Source: an uncultured Oxalobacteraceae bacterium (GTDB taxonomy: Bacteria; Pseudomonadota; Gammaproteobacteria; Burkholderiales; Burkholderiaceae_D). From it: a DNA stretch of 64,000 nucleotides. The first letter of the stretch is position 1; every line of letters begins with the position of its first letter. A program made the position numbers and the translations under genes. Positions 52,411-61,607 of this stretch are shown in pieces. Below the pieces are notes generated by a model. It was not told where the DNA came from. It did not search any database and saw only the letters and a program-made list of their open reading frames with translations. Location of the stretch: assembly GCA_903893945.1 (NCBI GenBank), contig CAITOF010000095.1, positions 43,449 to 107,448 of the forward strand, given 5' to 3'.

Positions 52411-54324
52411 TCAGTTTGGGGCGATTTTTACACCAGGTCCGGTTGCACCGTCAAAGCCCAGTTTTTTCAGTGCCGTCATTTCGTCCGGTACCGTCACACC
52501 TTCGGCAACCACCAGCATACCGAGATTATGCGCGATGCCGACCAAGCCTTTCAGAAACACCTGATTCCCTTCGTTATTGGCAATGTCATGAATAAAACTT
52601 GCATCCACTTTCAGGTAATCCAGTTTCAGCTCCTGCAACTGCCCGATCTGGCTGAACTGACGGCCAAAATGTTCAAGCCCGACCCGGCAGCCGGTCCCTT
52701 CCATCTGCTGGCGAAATTCCGCAAAAGCGGCGAAATGTGCATAAACGCCTGTTTCGGGAAACTCCAGCCACAGACGCCGGCTGGCTTTGGGATTGGCCAG
52801 CAGCATCGTGCGAATGTAGTCACAGAACGTGACATCAAGCAGTGAACGTGCCGAGATATTAATCGCCAGGCCGACCAGTTGCCGATTTACATTCAGCTCT
52901 TCAATTCCCAGTGTTACGGCCGCCGTGTCCAGCGTTGAGCTCATGCCCAGCCGTTCCGCTATGGGCAGAAACCGGCCGGCGGGCAGCCATTCATTGGCGT
53001 ATTTAAGCCGCAACGGACATTCATTATGAAGCAATTTCTGGTCCAGATCGGTCACCGGATAGGAGCCGAGTCGGGTTTCATGATTTTCGATTGCCTGATA
53101 AATCAGTTTCAGCCATTGCTCATTACTGCGCGGTACATCGTCATTGATCGAATTTTCGCTGTCCCTGATGCAATTTCGGTTCTGTGCTTCCGCCCCTGCC
53201 AGCGCCGCATCGACCCGGGCCATCAGATGACCGAGATTGAGTCCATAACTGAATTTTCCGGTGCCCATATAGGCAACCGGTCCGTTTTCAACAAATGCCG
53301 AGGTGGAAGCGATCATCGCGTCCAGCAAATGGTCAGACACGGGATGGGCCTCGGTCAGGGGTAACAGCACACCAAAATCAGCGCCATTTAACCGGGCAAT
53401 CAGTGCATTCGGGATGGCTTCGGTTGTTTTTTGCAAACTGGCAGACACCGCCAGCAGAAAATTATCCGTTTCATTGCGGCCCAATCGCTTATTGATGTCA
53501 GCCAGATTGGCAATCCGGATCAAAATCAGGGAACCTGAAAATGCGGTTTCCATTTCCAGTACAGCCTGCAGTTGCGCCATGAAATAATTGCGATTCGCCA
53601 GCTTGGTGAGCGGATCGGAATTGGCTTCCAGGCGCACCAGTTCGAGTCGCTTTGCTTCATCGGCAAACATTTTCTTGACCAGCAGCACCGTGGAATTCAT
53701 GGCAGACGTAAGCTGGCGCAGCTCAGGCACGTTGGATTCGGGCGTGGTTATGAAGTGGCGCTCGGTAATCGCCTGCGCCTGGGCGATGACGGCATTCAGC
53801 GGCTTTTTGATCCGGCGCAATACCAGCGTACCCAGCCAGCCACCGATCAGACTGGTAAAAAACAGGGCACCTATCAGCGCCAGCGTGGTTTCCCAGAGCG
53901 CCTTGTACGCAAACCGCGAACTGCTTATCAGCGTGATGGTACCCACCTGATTCCAGCCATTATTGATCTGCGCATGGCCCGGCTCCGAGATCAATGGCAG
54001 GCTATGCACGAACCACATGGGCGCCTCGTATATGGTTGTCGTTGCCTTTCTGGACACAATGTCCCGCCCGAGCGGGTCAACAACGCGAACCAGCTCGTAA
54101 TGACCATTGTCAAAAAGAGCGGAAACTGTCAGTTCGATTTCCATCGCATCCGCTTTGCGCTGACTCAGCGACAACGCCAGCGATGCCGCGTTATCTTCAT
54201 TCTTAATGCGTAATTGATCTTCAAGATAACTTCGGGCACTGAGCGTGGAGGCGAGCAGCCCACCGGCCAGACTCAGGACCGAGGTCAGTATGAGAGAGAG
54301 CCAGATCTGACGATACATTGACAT
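52411..54324 (-). CDS. lapD: LapD-like c-di-GMP receptor (LapD/MoxY N-terminal domain, HAMP, degenerate GGDEF and EAL)
   Basis: N-terminal TM + periplasmic domain 'MSMYRQIWLSLILTSVLSLAGGLLASTLSARSYLEDQL', HAMP-like 'RRIKKPLNAVIAQAQAI', 'RLNGADFGVLLP' in place of GGDEF, 'LLHNECPLRLKYANEWLPAGRFLPIAERLG' in the EAL region. Confidence 0.88.
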   Translation of the reverse strand: MSMYRQIWLSLILTSVLSLAGGLLASTLSARSYLEDQLRIKNEDNAASLALSLSQRKADAMEIELTVSALFDNGHYELVRVVDPLGRDIVSRKATTTIYEAPMWFVHSLPLISEPGHAQINNGWNQVGTITLISSSRFAYKALWETTLALIGALFFTSLIGGWLGTLVLRRIKKPLNAVIAQAQAITERHFITTPESNVPELRQLTSAMNSTVLLVKKMFADEAKRLELVRLEANSDPLTKLANRNYFMAQLQAVLEMETAFSGSLILIRIANLADINKRLGRNETDNFLLAVSASLQKTTEAIPNALIARLNGADFGVLLPLTEAHPVSDHLLDAMIASTSAFVENGPVAYMGTGKFSYGLNLGHLMARVDAALAGAEAQNRNCIRDSENSINDDVPRSNEQWLKLIYQAIENHETRLGSYPVTDLDQKLLHNECPLRLKYANEWLPAGRFLPIAERLGMSSTLDTAAVTLGIEELNVNRQLVGLAINISARSLLDVTFCDYIRTMLLANPKASRRLWLEFPETGVYAHFAAFAEFRQQMEGTGCRVGLEHFGRQFSQIGQLQELKLDYLKVDASFIHDIANNEGNQVFLKGLVGIAHNLGMLVVAEGVTVPDEMTALKKLGFDGATGPGVKIAPN

Positions 54325-54337
54325 TGTTTACCTCGCT

Positions 54338-55036
54338 TTAGAAACCTTCTGCATGCACACGCCGCAACAAATCGGCCCAATGAGACAACTGCCCTACCCC
54401 ACCCGGGCCGACCGCCGCCCCACCCGCGACACCCACGAATATGCCTTCACTGTTAAAACTGTATATGGGCAGCAGATCGGAACGTCTTGATGCGGTCCTG
54501 ATATCGGTGATCAGATTGTCCAGTATCAGCGGTTCCGCCTCAGGAGTCGGGTAATACGCCAGTATCATGTGCGCCTGCTGTATCGTACTTTCGGCACCAC
54601 CAATCTGCGCTTTTACATATATTAGTCGAAGTTGCTTTATAGGAACATTTAATTCCAGTAAAGTGAAATACTTGGCAACCACATAGCCTTTGCAATCACT
54701 GTGTGCTTTAAGCAACGATTCCAGTGGCGTCGCCCAATAGTCATCCTGGCCCCACACTTCCCTGTTTTCAGCAAAGGCCATGTGGCGATTAAAAAACTCG
54801 TTAACCCGTTTCAATTTCTCCGCAACCGGCAACTCCCTTGTCTGATGCAGCAGATTTTCCCATTCCGCCAGTACCTGTGCGTTTCCACCCATTTTTTTAA
54901 AAGTTGACTGGATTTGTGTCATATCCAGCGAAAACGCGACGTTAAATGTATGAAATAATAGGAACATTACCGTGGCGATGGCCAACAGTCGTTTCAGTCC
55001 CATTATGTCAAGTTGCCTTTTCATTAACCATTTCAC
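54338..55036 (-). CDS. lapG: LapG-like bacterial transglutaminase-like cysteine protease (BTLCP)
   Basis: 'WENLLHQTRELPVAEKLKRVNEFFNRHMAFAENREVWGQDDYWATPLESLLKAHSDCKGYVVAKYFTL' (Cys) and 'AHMILAYYPTPEAEPLILDNL' (His/Asp). Confidence 0.9.
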   Translation of the reverse strand: MKWLMKRQLDIMGLKRLLAIATVMFLLFHTFNVAFSLDMTQIQSTFKKMGGNAQVLAEWENLLHQTRELPVAEKLKRVNEFFNRHMAFAENREVWGQDDYWATPLESLLKAHSDCKGYVVAKYFTLLELNVPIKQLRLIYVKAQIGGAESTIQQAHMILAYYPTPEAEPLILDNLITDIRTASRRSDLLPIYSFNSEGIFVGVAGGAAVGPGGVGQLSHWADLLRRVHAEGF

Positions 55037-55218
55037 CTTCGTCCGATGACTCGACGTTAAGTTTAGTGAAGATTTATTTTATTTTTTAATTAATTTGCAC
55101 ACAGGCGGGTCACTTTGAAATTAATCTTGCGATAACTATAGTAAAGTGTGCGATTAATTCTAAGCAGACAACAGGTATCGTGTGCTTTTATAATTTAACA
55201 GAGGATTAGATTATCGTT

Positions 55219-57093
55219 ATGTGGGTCAAAAAATCATTTCTGCTTTATCTTCTCTTCCCGGTTGCTGCTTTCGCAGACATTCAGTCCATCAGGGATGCGG
55301 CGCAGGAGGCCGTGCTTTCCAATCCCGAAGTCCAGGTCAAATGGCACGCTTATCTTGCTGCCAATGACGAGCGCGACGTCGCCGCGGGCAATTACTACCC
55401 TCATCTGGATGTTCAGGCTGGTACCGGGTATGAAAAGCACAATGAACCTTTACTGGTTGACAACTATAACTCCCATTCACGCTCCGTGACATTATCGCAG
55501 ATGATTTATGACGGCTTTGCGACCAGGAATGAAGTGGGTCGTCTGGATCACAACCGTTTAGTCAAACTGTATGAACTTTACGACGTCACTGAGAACACCG
55601 TACTTGAAGTGGCCCATGCGCACCTGGATGTTTTGCGCTATCGGAAGCTGGTCGAACTGGCCGAAGAAAATTATGTTCAGCATCGAGCCCTTTATGAGCA
55701 ACTGCAGAGCAAAGCAAAAGCGGGGGTCGGCCGCCGGGTCGATCTGGAGCAGTCGGCCGGCCGTCTGGCTCTGGCAGAAGCAAATCTGTTAAGCGAAACC
55801 TCCAACCTGCATGATGTCAGCGCCCGCTACCAGCGACTGGTCGGTCAAAAGCCGGCGCAGTATCTGGACGAGCCTGCCGGCCTGGACAAGGATATCCCCC
55901 CCGAGCTTGTCAGTGCCCTGGAAATTTCGAATTCCGGTAATCCCGCCATTCTGGCCGCCATCGAGAATATTCGCGCCGCCGACAGCGATGCCTCCGGACA
56001 CCGCAGTGCGTTCCAGCCCCGTGTTGATGTTCGCCTGTCAGGGGTCAATGGAACCAATATCAACAGCGAAATTGGTGAGTCACGGGACAAGACTGCCCAG
56101 GTTGTGCTTACCTGGAATTTATTTAACGGCTTCAGTGATCGCGCCAAATTGCATCAGTTGGCCGACCAGATCAATGTATCGCGTGATTACCGTGACAAGG
56201 TATGTCGCGACCTGCGTCAAACGCTGGAAATTGCCTACAACGACAAATTTAAAATTACGGAATTACTCAAATACCTCGATCAACACCAGTTATCGACCGA
56301 AAAAGCGCGCGATGCCTACCGCCAGCAATTCGATATCGGTCAGCGTACATTGCTCGATCTGCTGGATACTGAAAACGAATTATTTGAAGCTAAACGGGCC
56401 TATATCGATGCTGAATACGATCAGCAACTGGCCTATGTGCGTGTACAGGCAGGCATGGGTAACCTGTTTCGCTCATTGGGATTATCACGACCCGATGCGG
56501 GATCACTGCCGAAGTCAAATGACGATGATCATGAAAACGCGGCAGCGAATTGCCCGGCCGACGCTCCCGACACGTACGTCGTCAATAAAGATGAGCTCAA
56601 CCAGCGTGCGCTGGCGCTGCTCAGAACCGCTGCTCCCATCACTGCACCCGGTACGACGCTCTCCAGTCCGGATTCCGGCGTGAAAAAAATGGACCAGGAA
56701 CCACAACAGACGGTGAAGCCGGCCGACAGCGACGCCAGCATGAAAGAATCGCGGAAAGCGATTGAGGCGGCACTGGAGGGCTGGCGTTCAGCGTGGGCCG
56801 CGCGCGACACCGACAAGTACCTGCAGTTTTATGCAGCTGACTTCAAGGCGTCGGTGGATGCAACGCATGAAAAATGGAACAGCCGCCGTCACCGCCTGAT
56901 CGGGGAGAAAAAACATATTGCGGTGGGCATCACCGATCTTCGGGTCACGTTCAGGGATGCGACCCATGCAACGACGATTTTTCACCAGAAATACAATAGC
57001 GACATATTTAACGACGTTGTGCTGAAAACGATGAATTGGGACTATAAAGACGGGCATTGGGTGATTGTTATGGAAATACCGGAAGCTTACTGA
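55219..57093 (+). CDS. LapE-like TolC family outer membrane protein with C-terminal NTF2-like (Cds6/SnoaL-like) domain
   Basis: TolC repeats 'MIYDGFATRNEVGRLDHN', 'WNLFNGFSDRAKLHQLADQIN', 'RQQFDIGQRTLLDLLDTENELFEAKRAYIDAEYDQQLAYVRVQAGMG'; C-terminal 'IEAALEGWRSAWAARDTDKYLQFYAADFKAS...HWVIVMEIPEAY'. Confidence 0.9.
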   Translation: MWVKKSFLLYLLFPVAAFADIQSIRDAAQEAVLSNPEVQVKWHAYLAANDERDVAAGNYYPHLDVQAGTGYEKHNEPLLVDNYNSHSRSVTLSQMIYDGFATRNEVGRLDHNRLVKLYELYDVTENTVLEVAHAHLDVLRYRKLVELAEENYVQHRALYEQLQSKAKAGVGRRVDLEQSAGRLALAEANLLSETSNLHDVSARYQRLVGQKPAQYLDEPAGLDKDIPPELVSALEISNSGNPAILAAIENIRAADSDASGHRSAFQPRVDVRLSGVNGTNINSEIGESRDKTAQVVLTWNLFNGFSDRAKLHQLADQINVSRDYRDKVCRDLRQTLEIAYNDKFKITELLKYLDQHQLSTEKARDAYRQQFDIGQRTLLDLLDTENELFEAKRAYIDAEYDQQLAYVRVQAGMGNLFRSLGLSRPDAGSLPKSNDDDHENAAANCPADAPDTYVVNKDELNQRALALLRTAAPITAPGTTLSSPDSGVKKMDQEPQQTVKPADSDASMKESRKAIEAALEGWRSAWAARDTDKYLQFYAADFKASVDATHEKWNSRRHRLIGEKKHIAVGITDLRVTFRDATHATTIFHQKYNSDIFNDVVLKTMNWDYKDGHWVIVMEIPEAY

Positions 57094-57150
57094 GCGCAAC
57101 CGGTCGCAACGTTGAACCCGTAATCTTCTTTTGGAGATGAAGTAAAAATA

Positions 57151-59382
57151 ATGACAATAAACGAGCCATCAACTCGCGGAGACGACAGCAAACCCGTGGC
57201 AGAGACGTTGAAGCAGGCCGATGTCGCCTCACCCGGGATCACCCTTGATTTATCGGAAGATCAATTGCATGTCGATCCATTACTGGATTGTCTGGTCGAA
57301 CTGACACGGATTTACGGCCGCCCGAGCACCCGTGCGGCATTGTCAGCAGGATTGCCGTTATCAAAACTGGGCCTGACACCATCACTGTTTGCGCGCGCGG
57401 CCTCTCATGCAGGATTTTCGGGGAAAGTGGTGCGACGCGGTCTGGAGCAGATCGACAATGCGCTGCTGCCGGCCATTTTGCTGTTAAAAGATAACCAGGC
57501 GTGCGTGTTGCTGAACATTGACCACACAAACGGCCAAGCAAAATTGCTGTTTCCCGAATCAGGTCAGGGGGAAGTTCCGTTGTCGATTGACGAATTGCGT
57601 GAGCGCTATATCGGCATTACGCTGTTTTCGCGCCCCCGTTTTCGGTTTGACAAGCGCACTCCGTCCGTTGTCAACTACGTTCAGAAACACTGGTTCTGGG
57701 CGGCCATTTTAGAACAGACGCCCCTTTTCAAGGATATTCTGTCCGCTGCATTTCTCATCAATATCTTTGGTGTGGCGATGCCCTTGTTTTCGATGAATGT
57801 CTACGATCGCGTCGTGCCCAACTACGCACTTGAAACGCTCTGGGTATTTGCTGCCGGCATGACGATCGTATTGGTGCTGGATTATGTCATTCGTTTATTG
57901 CGCGGCCACTTTGTGGATCTGGCCAGTGCGCGTGTCGACCTGAAACTGTCCAGCCTGATCATGGAGCGCGTACTGGGTATGCGTCTGGCGCAACGTCCAG
58001 CCTCGGTCGGCGCATTTGCTGCCAATCTGCGCTCCTTTGAAACCGTGCGGGATTTTATCGCTTCGGCCACTGTCACAACCATTATTGACCTGCCGTTTTC
58101 ACTGATTTTCCTGTTTGTCATTGCCTGGATTTCCTGGCCACTGATTTTTTTGCCGCTGGCCGGTAGCCTGCTGGTGATCATCTACGGTTACATTGTGCAG
58201 CATCGAATGCGCGAATTATCTGAAACCACGTTCCGCTCATCGGCATTACGCAATGCCACACTGGTGGAGAGCTTAACCGCCCTGGAAACCATAAAAGCCA
58301 ATGGTGCCGAAAGCCAGATGCAGGCCAAATGGGAACAGACCACCGCCTACCTGGCGCGCGTCAATGCCCAATTGCGATTGCTTTCTGCCACCACCATGAA
58401 TGGCGCGTCAGCTATTCAGCAGTTCATCAACATCGCCACCGTGGTTGCTGGCGTTTATCTGATTCACGAACGCATGCTGACCATGGGTGGATTAATCGCT
58501 GCCACCATGCTGGCAGGAAGAGCCATGGCACCGTTATCCCAGGTCGTGGGCTTGTTGCTGCAGTATGAAAATGCCAAAGTGGCGATGAAAGCGCTGGAAG
58601 GTATTATGAATACCCCCAATGAACGGACCGATGAAGCGTCGTTTGTACATCGGCCTGAAATCACCGGCAATATCGAATTCAAGGATGTGCAGTTCAATTA
58701 CCCTGACCGCGAGGAGCAGGCGTTACGCGGAATCAACCTGACAATTAAGCCCGGTGAACACGTCGCCATAATTGGTCGGGTTGGATCCGGAAAGTCGACG
58801 CTGCAGAAATTGATTCTGGGATTATATGCACCGACCAAAGGCGCGATTTTACTCGATGGCGTCGACTTGAGGCAGCTGGATCCTGCTGATCTGCGTCGCA
58901 GTGTGGGCTACGTGGCCCAGGATTCGACACTGTTTTATGGCTCACTGAGAGAAAATATTACCATTCGTGCGCCCTATGCCGATGATCGTGCCCTGGTCGC
59001 AGCAGCCGAACTGGCCGGACTGACCGAATTTGTGAACAGTCACCCGGAAGGTTTTGACATGATCGTCAGCGAACGAGGTGAATCCTTATCGGGAGGACAG
59101 CGACAGGGTATTGCCATAGCCCGCTCGGTATTGCTTGATCCGCCGATCATGTTGCTCGACGAACCGACCAGTTCCATGGATTTCATTTCCGAAACCCAGC
59201 TTAAGGATCGCATCGGACGTTTCGGACAACATAAAACCATGGTAATTGTCACCCATCGTTCCAGCCTGATGGATCTGGCCGAGCGCATCATCGTCCTGGA
59301 CAATGGTGTCATCGTCGCAGACGGCCCGAAAGAAAAAATTATTGCCGCGCTCCAGTCCGGGCAGATTGCGAGGGCATCGTGA
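57151..59382 (+). CDS. Type I secretion system permease/ATPase (LapB-like, C39-like N-domain)
   Basis: N-terminal C39-like domain, 6-TM region, Walker A 'GRVGSGKSTLQKLILGLY', signature 'LSGGQRQGIAIARSVL', Walker B 'IMLLDEPTSSMD'. Confidence 0.95.
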   Translation: MTINEPSTRGDDSKPVAETLKQADVASPGITLDLSEDQLHVDPLLDCLVELTRIYGRPSTRAALSAGLPLSKLGLTPSLFARAASHAGFSGKVVRRGLEQIDNALLPAILLLKDNQACVLLNIDHTNGQAKLLFPESGQGEVPLSIDELRERYIGITLFSRPRFRFDKRTPSVVNYVQKHWFWAAILEQTPLFKDILSAAFLINIFGVAMPLFSMNVYDRVVPNYALETLWVFAAGMTIVLVLDYVIRLLRGHFVDLASARVDLKLSSLIMERVLGMRLAQRPASVGAFAANLRSFETVRDFIASATVTTIIDLPFSLIFLFVIAWISWPLIFLPLAGSLLVIIYGYIVQHRMRELSETTFRSSALRNATLVESLTALETIKANGAESQMQAKWEQTTAYLARVNAQLRLLSATTMNGASAIQQFINIATVVAGVYLIHERMLTMGGLIAATMLAGRAMAPLSQVVGLLLQYENAKVAMKALEGIMNTPNERTDEASFVHRPEITGNIEFKDVQFNYPDREEQALRGINLTIKPGEHVAIIGRVGSGKSTLQKLILGLYAPTKGAILLDGVDLRQLDPADLRRSVGYVAQDSTLFYGSLRENITIRAPYADDRALVAAAELAGLTEFVNSHPEGFDMIVSERGESLSGGQRQGIAIARSVLLDPPIMLLDEPTSSMDFISETQLKDRIGRFGQHKTMVIVTHRSSLMDLAERIIVLDNGVIVADGPKEKIIAALQSGQIARAS

Positions 59383-60815
59383 ATGATTTAATCACCGGGT
59401 TAGTACGACGAGTGCGAAAATTCGCTGCCTGGTCAATTCGGCAGATGGAGAAAATACGCCTGCGGATTGACCCTTACCTGGCGCCGTTTCTGGATCGCTG
59501 GAATGAAAACGTCAGAAAGCCTGACAGGGATTTCATTGATGACGCGGACCGCACCATACTTGAGCAGGAACCGATACGTGCCCGTATTTTATTGCGCATG
59601 CTGCTGGCCAGCTTTATCATTTTCATTTTTTGGGCGGGTTTGGTTGATATCGATGAAATTACCCGAGGCGAAGGCAAGGTCATCCCTTCCCAGCAGTTGC
59701 AGGTATTGCAAAGTCTGGATGGCGGCATCGTGTCACAAATTCTGGTTAAAGAAGGCGACCCCGTCAATATCGGGCAGATCTTGTTGCAGGTCGACTCAAC
59801 CCGGTTTGAAGCGTCGGTGAAAGAAAACCGTTCGGAATATCTGTCCTTATCTGCCAAGGCAGCCCGTTTGCAGGCATTAAGTGAAGGCAAACCATTTAAT
59901 CCACCCGCAGACGTGGTGTCCGAAGACCCCACCACGGTGGCCCAGGAACGGCAGCTTTATCTGTCAGCCAATAACGAAATGCAAACGCAGATATCCATTG
60001 CGCGCCAGGAGTTAGAGCAGCGGCAACAGGAATTATCGGAAACGATCTCCAAGCAGAATCAGAGTGCCCAGGCCTATGAATCGTCCCTGAAAGAATTAAC
60101 CGTGACCAAACCACTGCTGAATTCGGGTGCGGTATCGGAAATGGAATTATTACGGTTGCAGCGCGACGTGGACAAATATCGGAGCGAACGTGACATCGCC
60201 AGTGCCCAGATTTCCCGGGTGCGTGCCGCTGTCAGCGAGGCCAACCATAAAATTCAGGAGGTCGAGCTAACCTTCCGAAATACAGCCAGCAAGGAATTTT
60301 CTGAAACCATGGCAAAGTTGAACTCGCTGACCCAGACCAGTGCCGGGCTCAGTGACAAGGTGAAACAGTCGACCATACGCTCGCCGGTACGTGGCACGGT
60401 TAAACGCTTATTGGTGAATACCGTCGGTGGTGTCGTTCAGCCAGGACGCGACATCGTCGAAATTGTGCCGCTGGAAGGAAAACTGATACTCGAGGCAAAA
60501 GTACTGCCGCGTGACATTGCCTTCTTAAGTCAGGGGCAAAAAGCCATGGTTAAGTTTACCGCGTACGATTTTTCGATCTATGGCGGGTTGGACGCGACGG
60601 TCGATTTGATCGGTGCCGATTCTGTCACCGATGAACGGGGAAATACGTTCTATACGGTGCGCGTCAGCACCACCAGAGCGAATTTTTCGAAGAATCTGCC
60701 TATTATTCCGGGGATGGTCGCCGAAGTCGATATAATTACCGGCCGTAAAAGCATACTTTCTTACCTGTTAAAACCGGTATTACGGGCAAAACAGGCAGCC
60801 ATGACCGAACGCTAG
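59379..60815 (+). CDS. HlyD family T1SS membrane fusion protein (LapC-like)
   Basis: Single N-terminal TM, 'GEGKVIPSQQLQVLQSLDGGIVSQILVKEGDPVNIGQILLQVDSTRFEASVKENRSEYL', 'IRSPVRGTVKRLLVNTVGGVVQPG'; overlaps the ATPase gene by 4 nt. Confidence 0.95.
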   Translation: MNDLITGLVRRVRKFAAWSIRQMEKIRLRIDPYLAPFLDRWNENVRKPDRDFIDDADRTILEQEPIRARILLRMLLASFIIFIFWAGLVDIDEITRGEGKVIPSQQLQVLQSLDGGIVSQILVKEGDPVNIGQILLQVDSTRFEASVKENRSEYLSLSAKAARLQALSEGKPFNPPADVVSEDPTTVAQERQLYLSANNEMQTQISIARQELEQRQQELSETISKQNQSAQAYESSLKELTVTKPLLNSGAVSEMELLRLQRDVDKYRSERDIASAQISRVRAAVSEANHKIQEVELTFRNTASKEFSETMAKLNSLTQTSAGLSDKVKQSTIRSPVRGTVKRLLVNTVGGVVQPGRDIVEIVPLEGKLILEAKVLPRDIAFLSQGQKAMVKFTAYDFSIYGGLDATVDLIGADSVTDERGNTFYTVRVSTTRANFSKNLPIIPGMVAEVDIITGRKSILSYLLKPVLRAKQAAMTER

Positions 60816-60862
60816 CACAGGTTCATCCAGGTAATTATTGTTTAAAGCAGATTCAGACTATC

Positions 60863-61474
60863 GTGGCGATAAAAAAACATTTATTCATTGCACCCACTGG
60901 CCAGTTGCTGCCTCGCTGGAAAGAAGCATTCCCCAAAGCCGTTGGCGCTTCGGTCAGTCAACTTCCCTCGTCGAATTCGTTTGATTTTATCTGGTTAAGG
61001 CTGCAACCCGGCGTGGCGGTGGAGCTGCAGATAAATCAGCTCCAGTCTTTTATCGGACGATCTGCACTACTGATCTTAAGTGACATCCCCGATGATAATG
61101 AAGGTTTGCTTGCCTTTTCGGCTGCTGCCAAAGGCTATGGAAACTCTCATGCAACAGCGGAACTATTAAGACAGATGGCCAGGGTCGTGGAACAGGGTGG
61201 CTTATGGATTGGTGAGTCACTCATGCAGCGATTATTGGTGGGTGTAAGCAATCTGCCCCAACCCGTCGCCAAAGTAACCGGCCAGGTCTACAAGCTGACC
61301 TCGAGAGAGCTTGAAGTGGCCAAGGCGGTCGCCGCCGGTGCCAGCAACAAGGACATTGCACGCCAGCTAACGATTACCGAGCGCACTGTCAAAGCGCATA
61401 TCAGTGGTTTATTTGGCAAGTTAGGCGTAAGTGATCGCTTGCAACTGGCGCTTAAAATGCGCGACATGTCCTGA
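60863..61474 (+). CDS. LuxR-type HTH transcriptional regulator with atypical receiver-like N-domain
   Basis: C-terminal 'LTSRELEVAKAVAAGASNKDIARQLTITERTVKAHISGLFGKLGVSDRLQLALKM'; GTG start. Confidence 0.88.
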   Translation: MAIKKHLFIAPTGQLLPRWKEAFPKAVGASVSQLPSSNSFDFIWLRLQPGVAVELQINQLQSFIGRSALLILSDIPDDNEGLLAFSAAAKGYGNSHATAELLRQMARVVEQGGLWIGESLMQRLLVGVSNLPQPVAKVTGQVYKLTSRELEVAKAVAAGASNKDIARQLTITERTVKAHISGLFGKLGVSDRLQLALKMRDMS

Positions 61475-61607
61475 CTGAATCTCCATAATTGTCTTTTTAC
61501 TTATATTTTATCGCCGTTGCCGCAACACTGTACTTCGGTACAATACCGCGACCCTGACGCTCCTGTTAAAGTGTTTCCATATATAAATATTTATTTAGGG
61601 AAATATC

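Noticed and set aside
53572-54213. 213-aa plus-strand ORF opposite the LapD-like gene
   Set aside because: Antisense to a clear LapD homologue, His/Arg-rich composition without family signature
55811-56683. 290-aa ORF in an alternative frame inside the TolC-like gene
   Set aside because: Low-complexity, Ser/Pro/Trp-rich translation lying wholly within a better-supported coding frame
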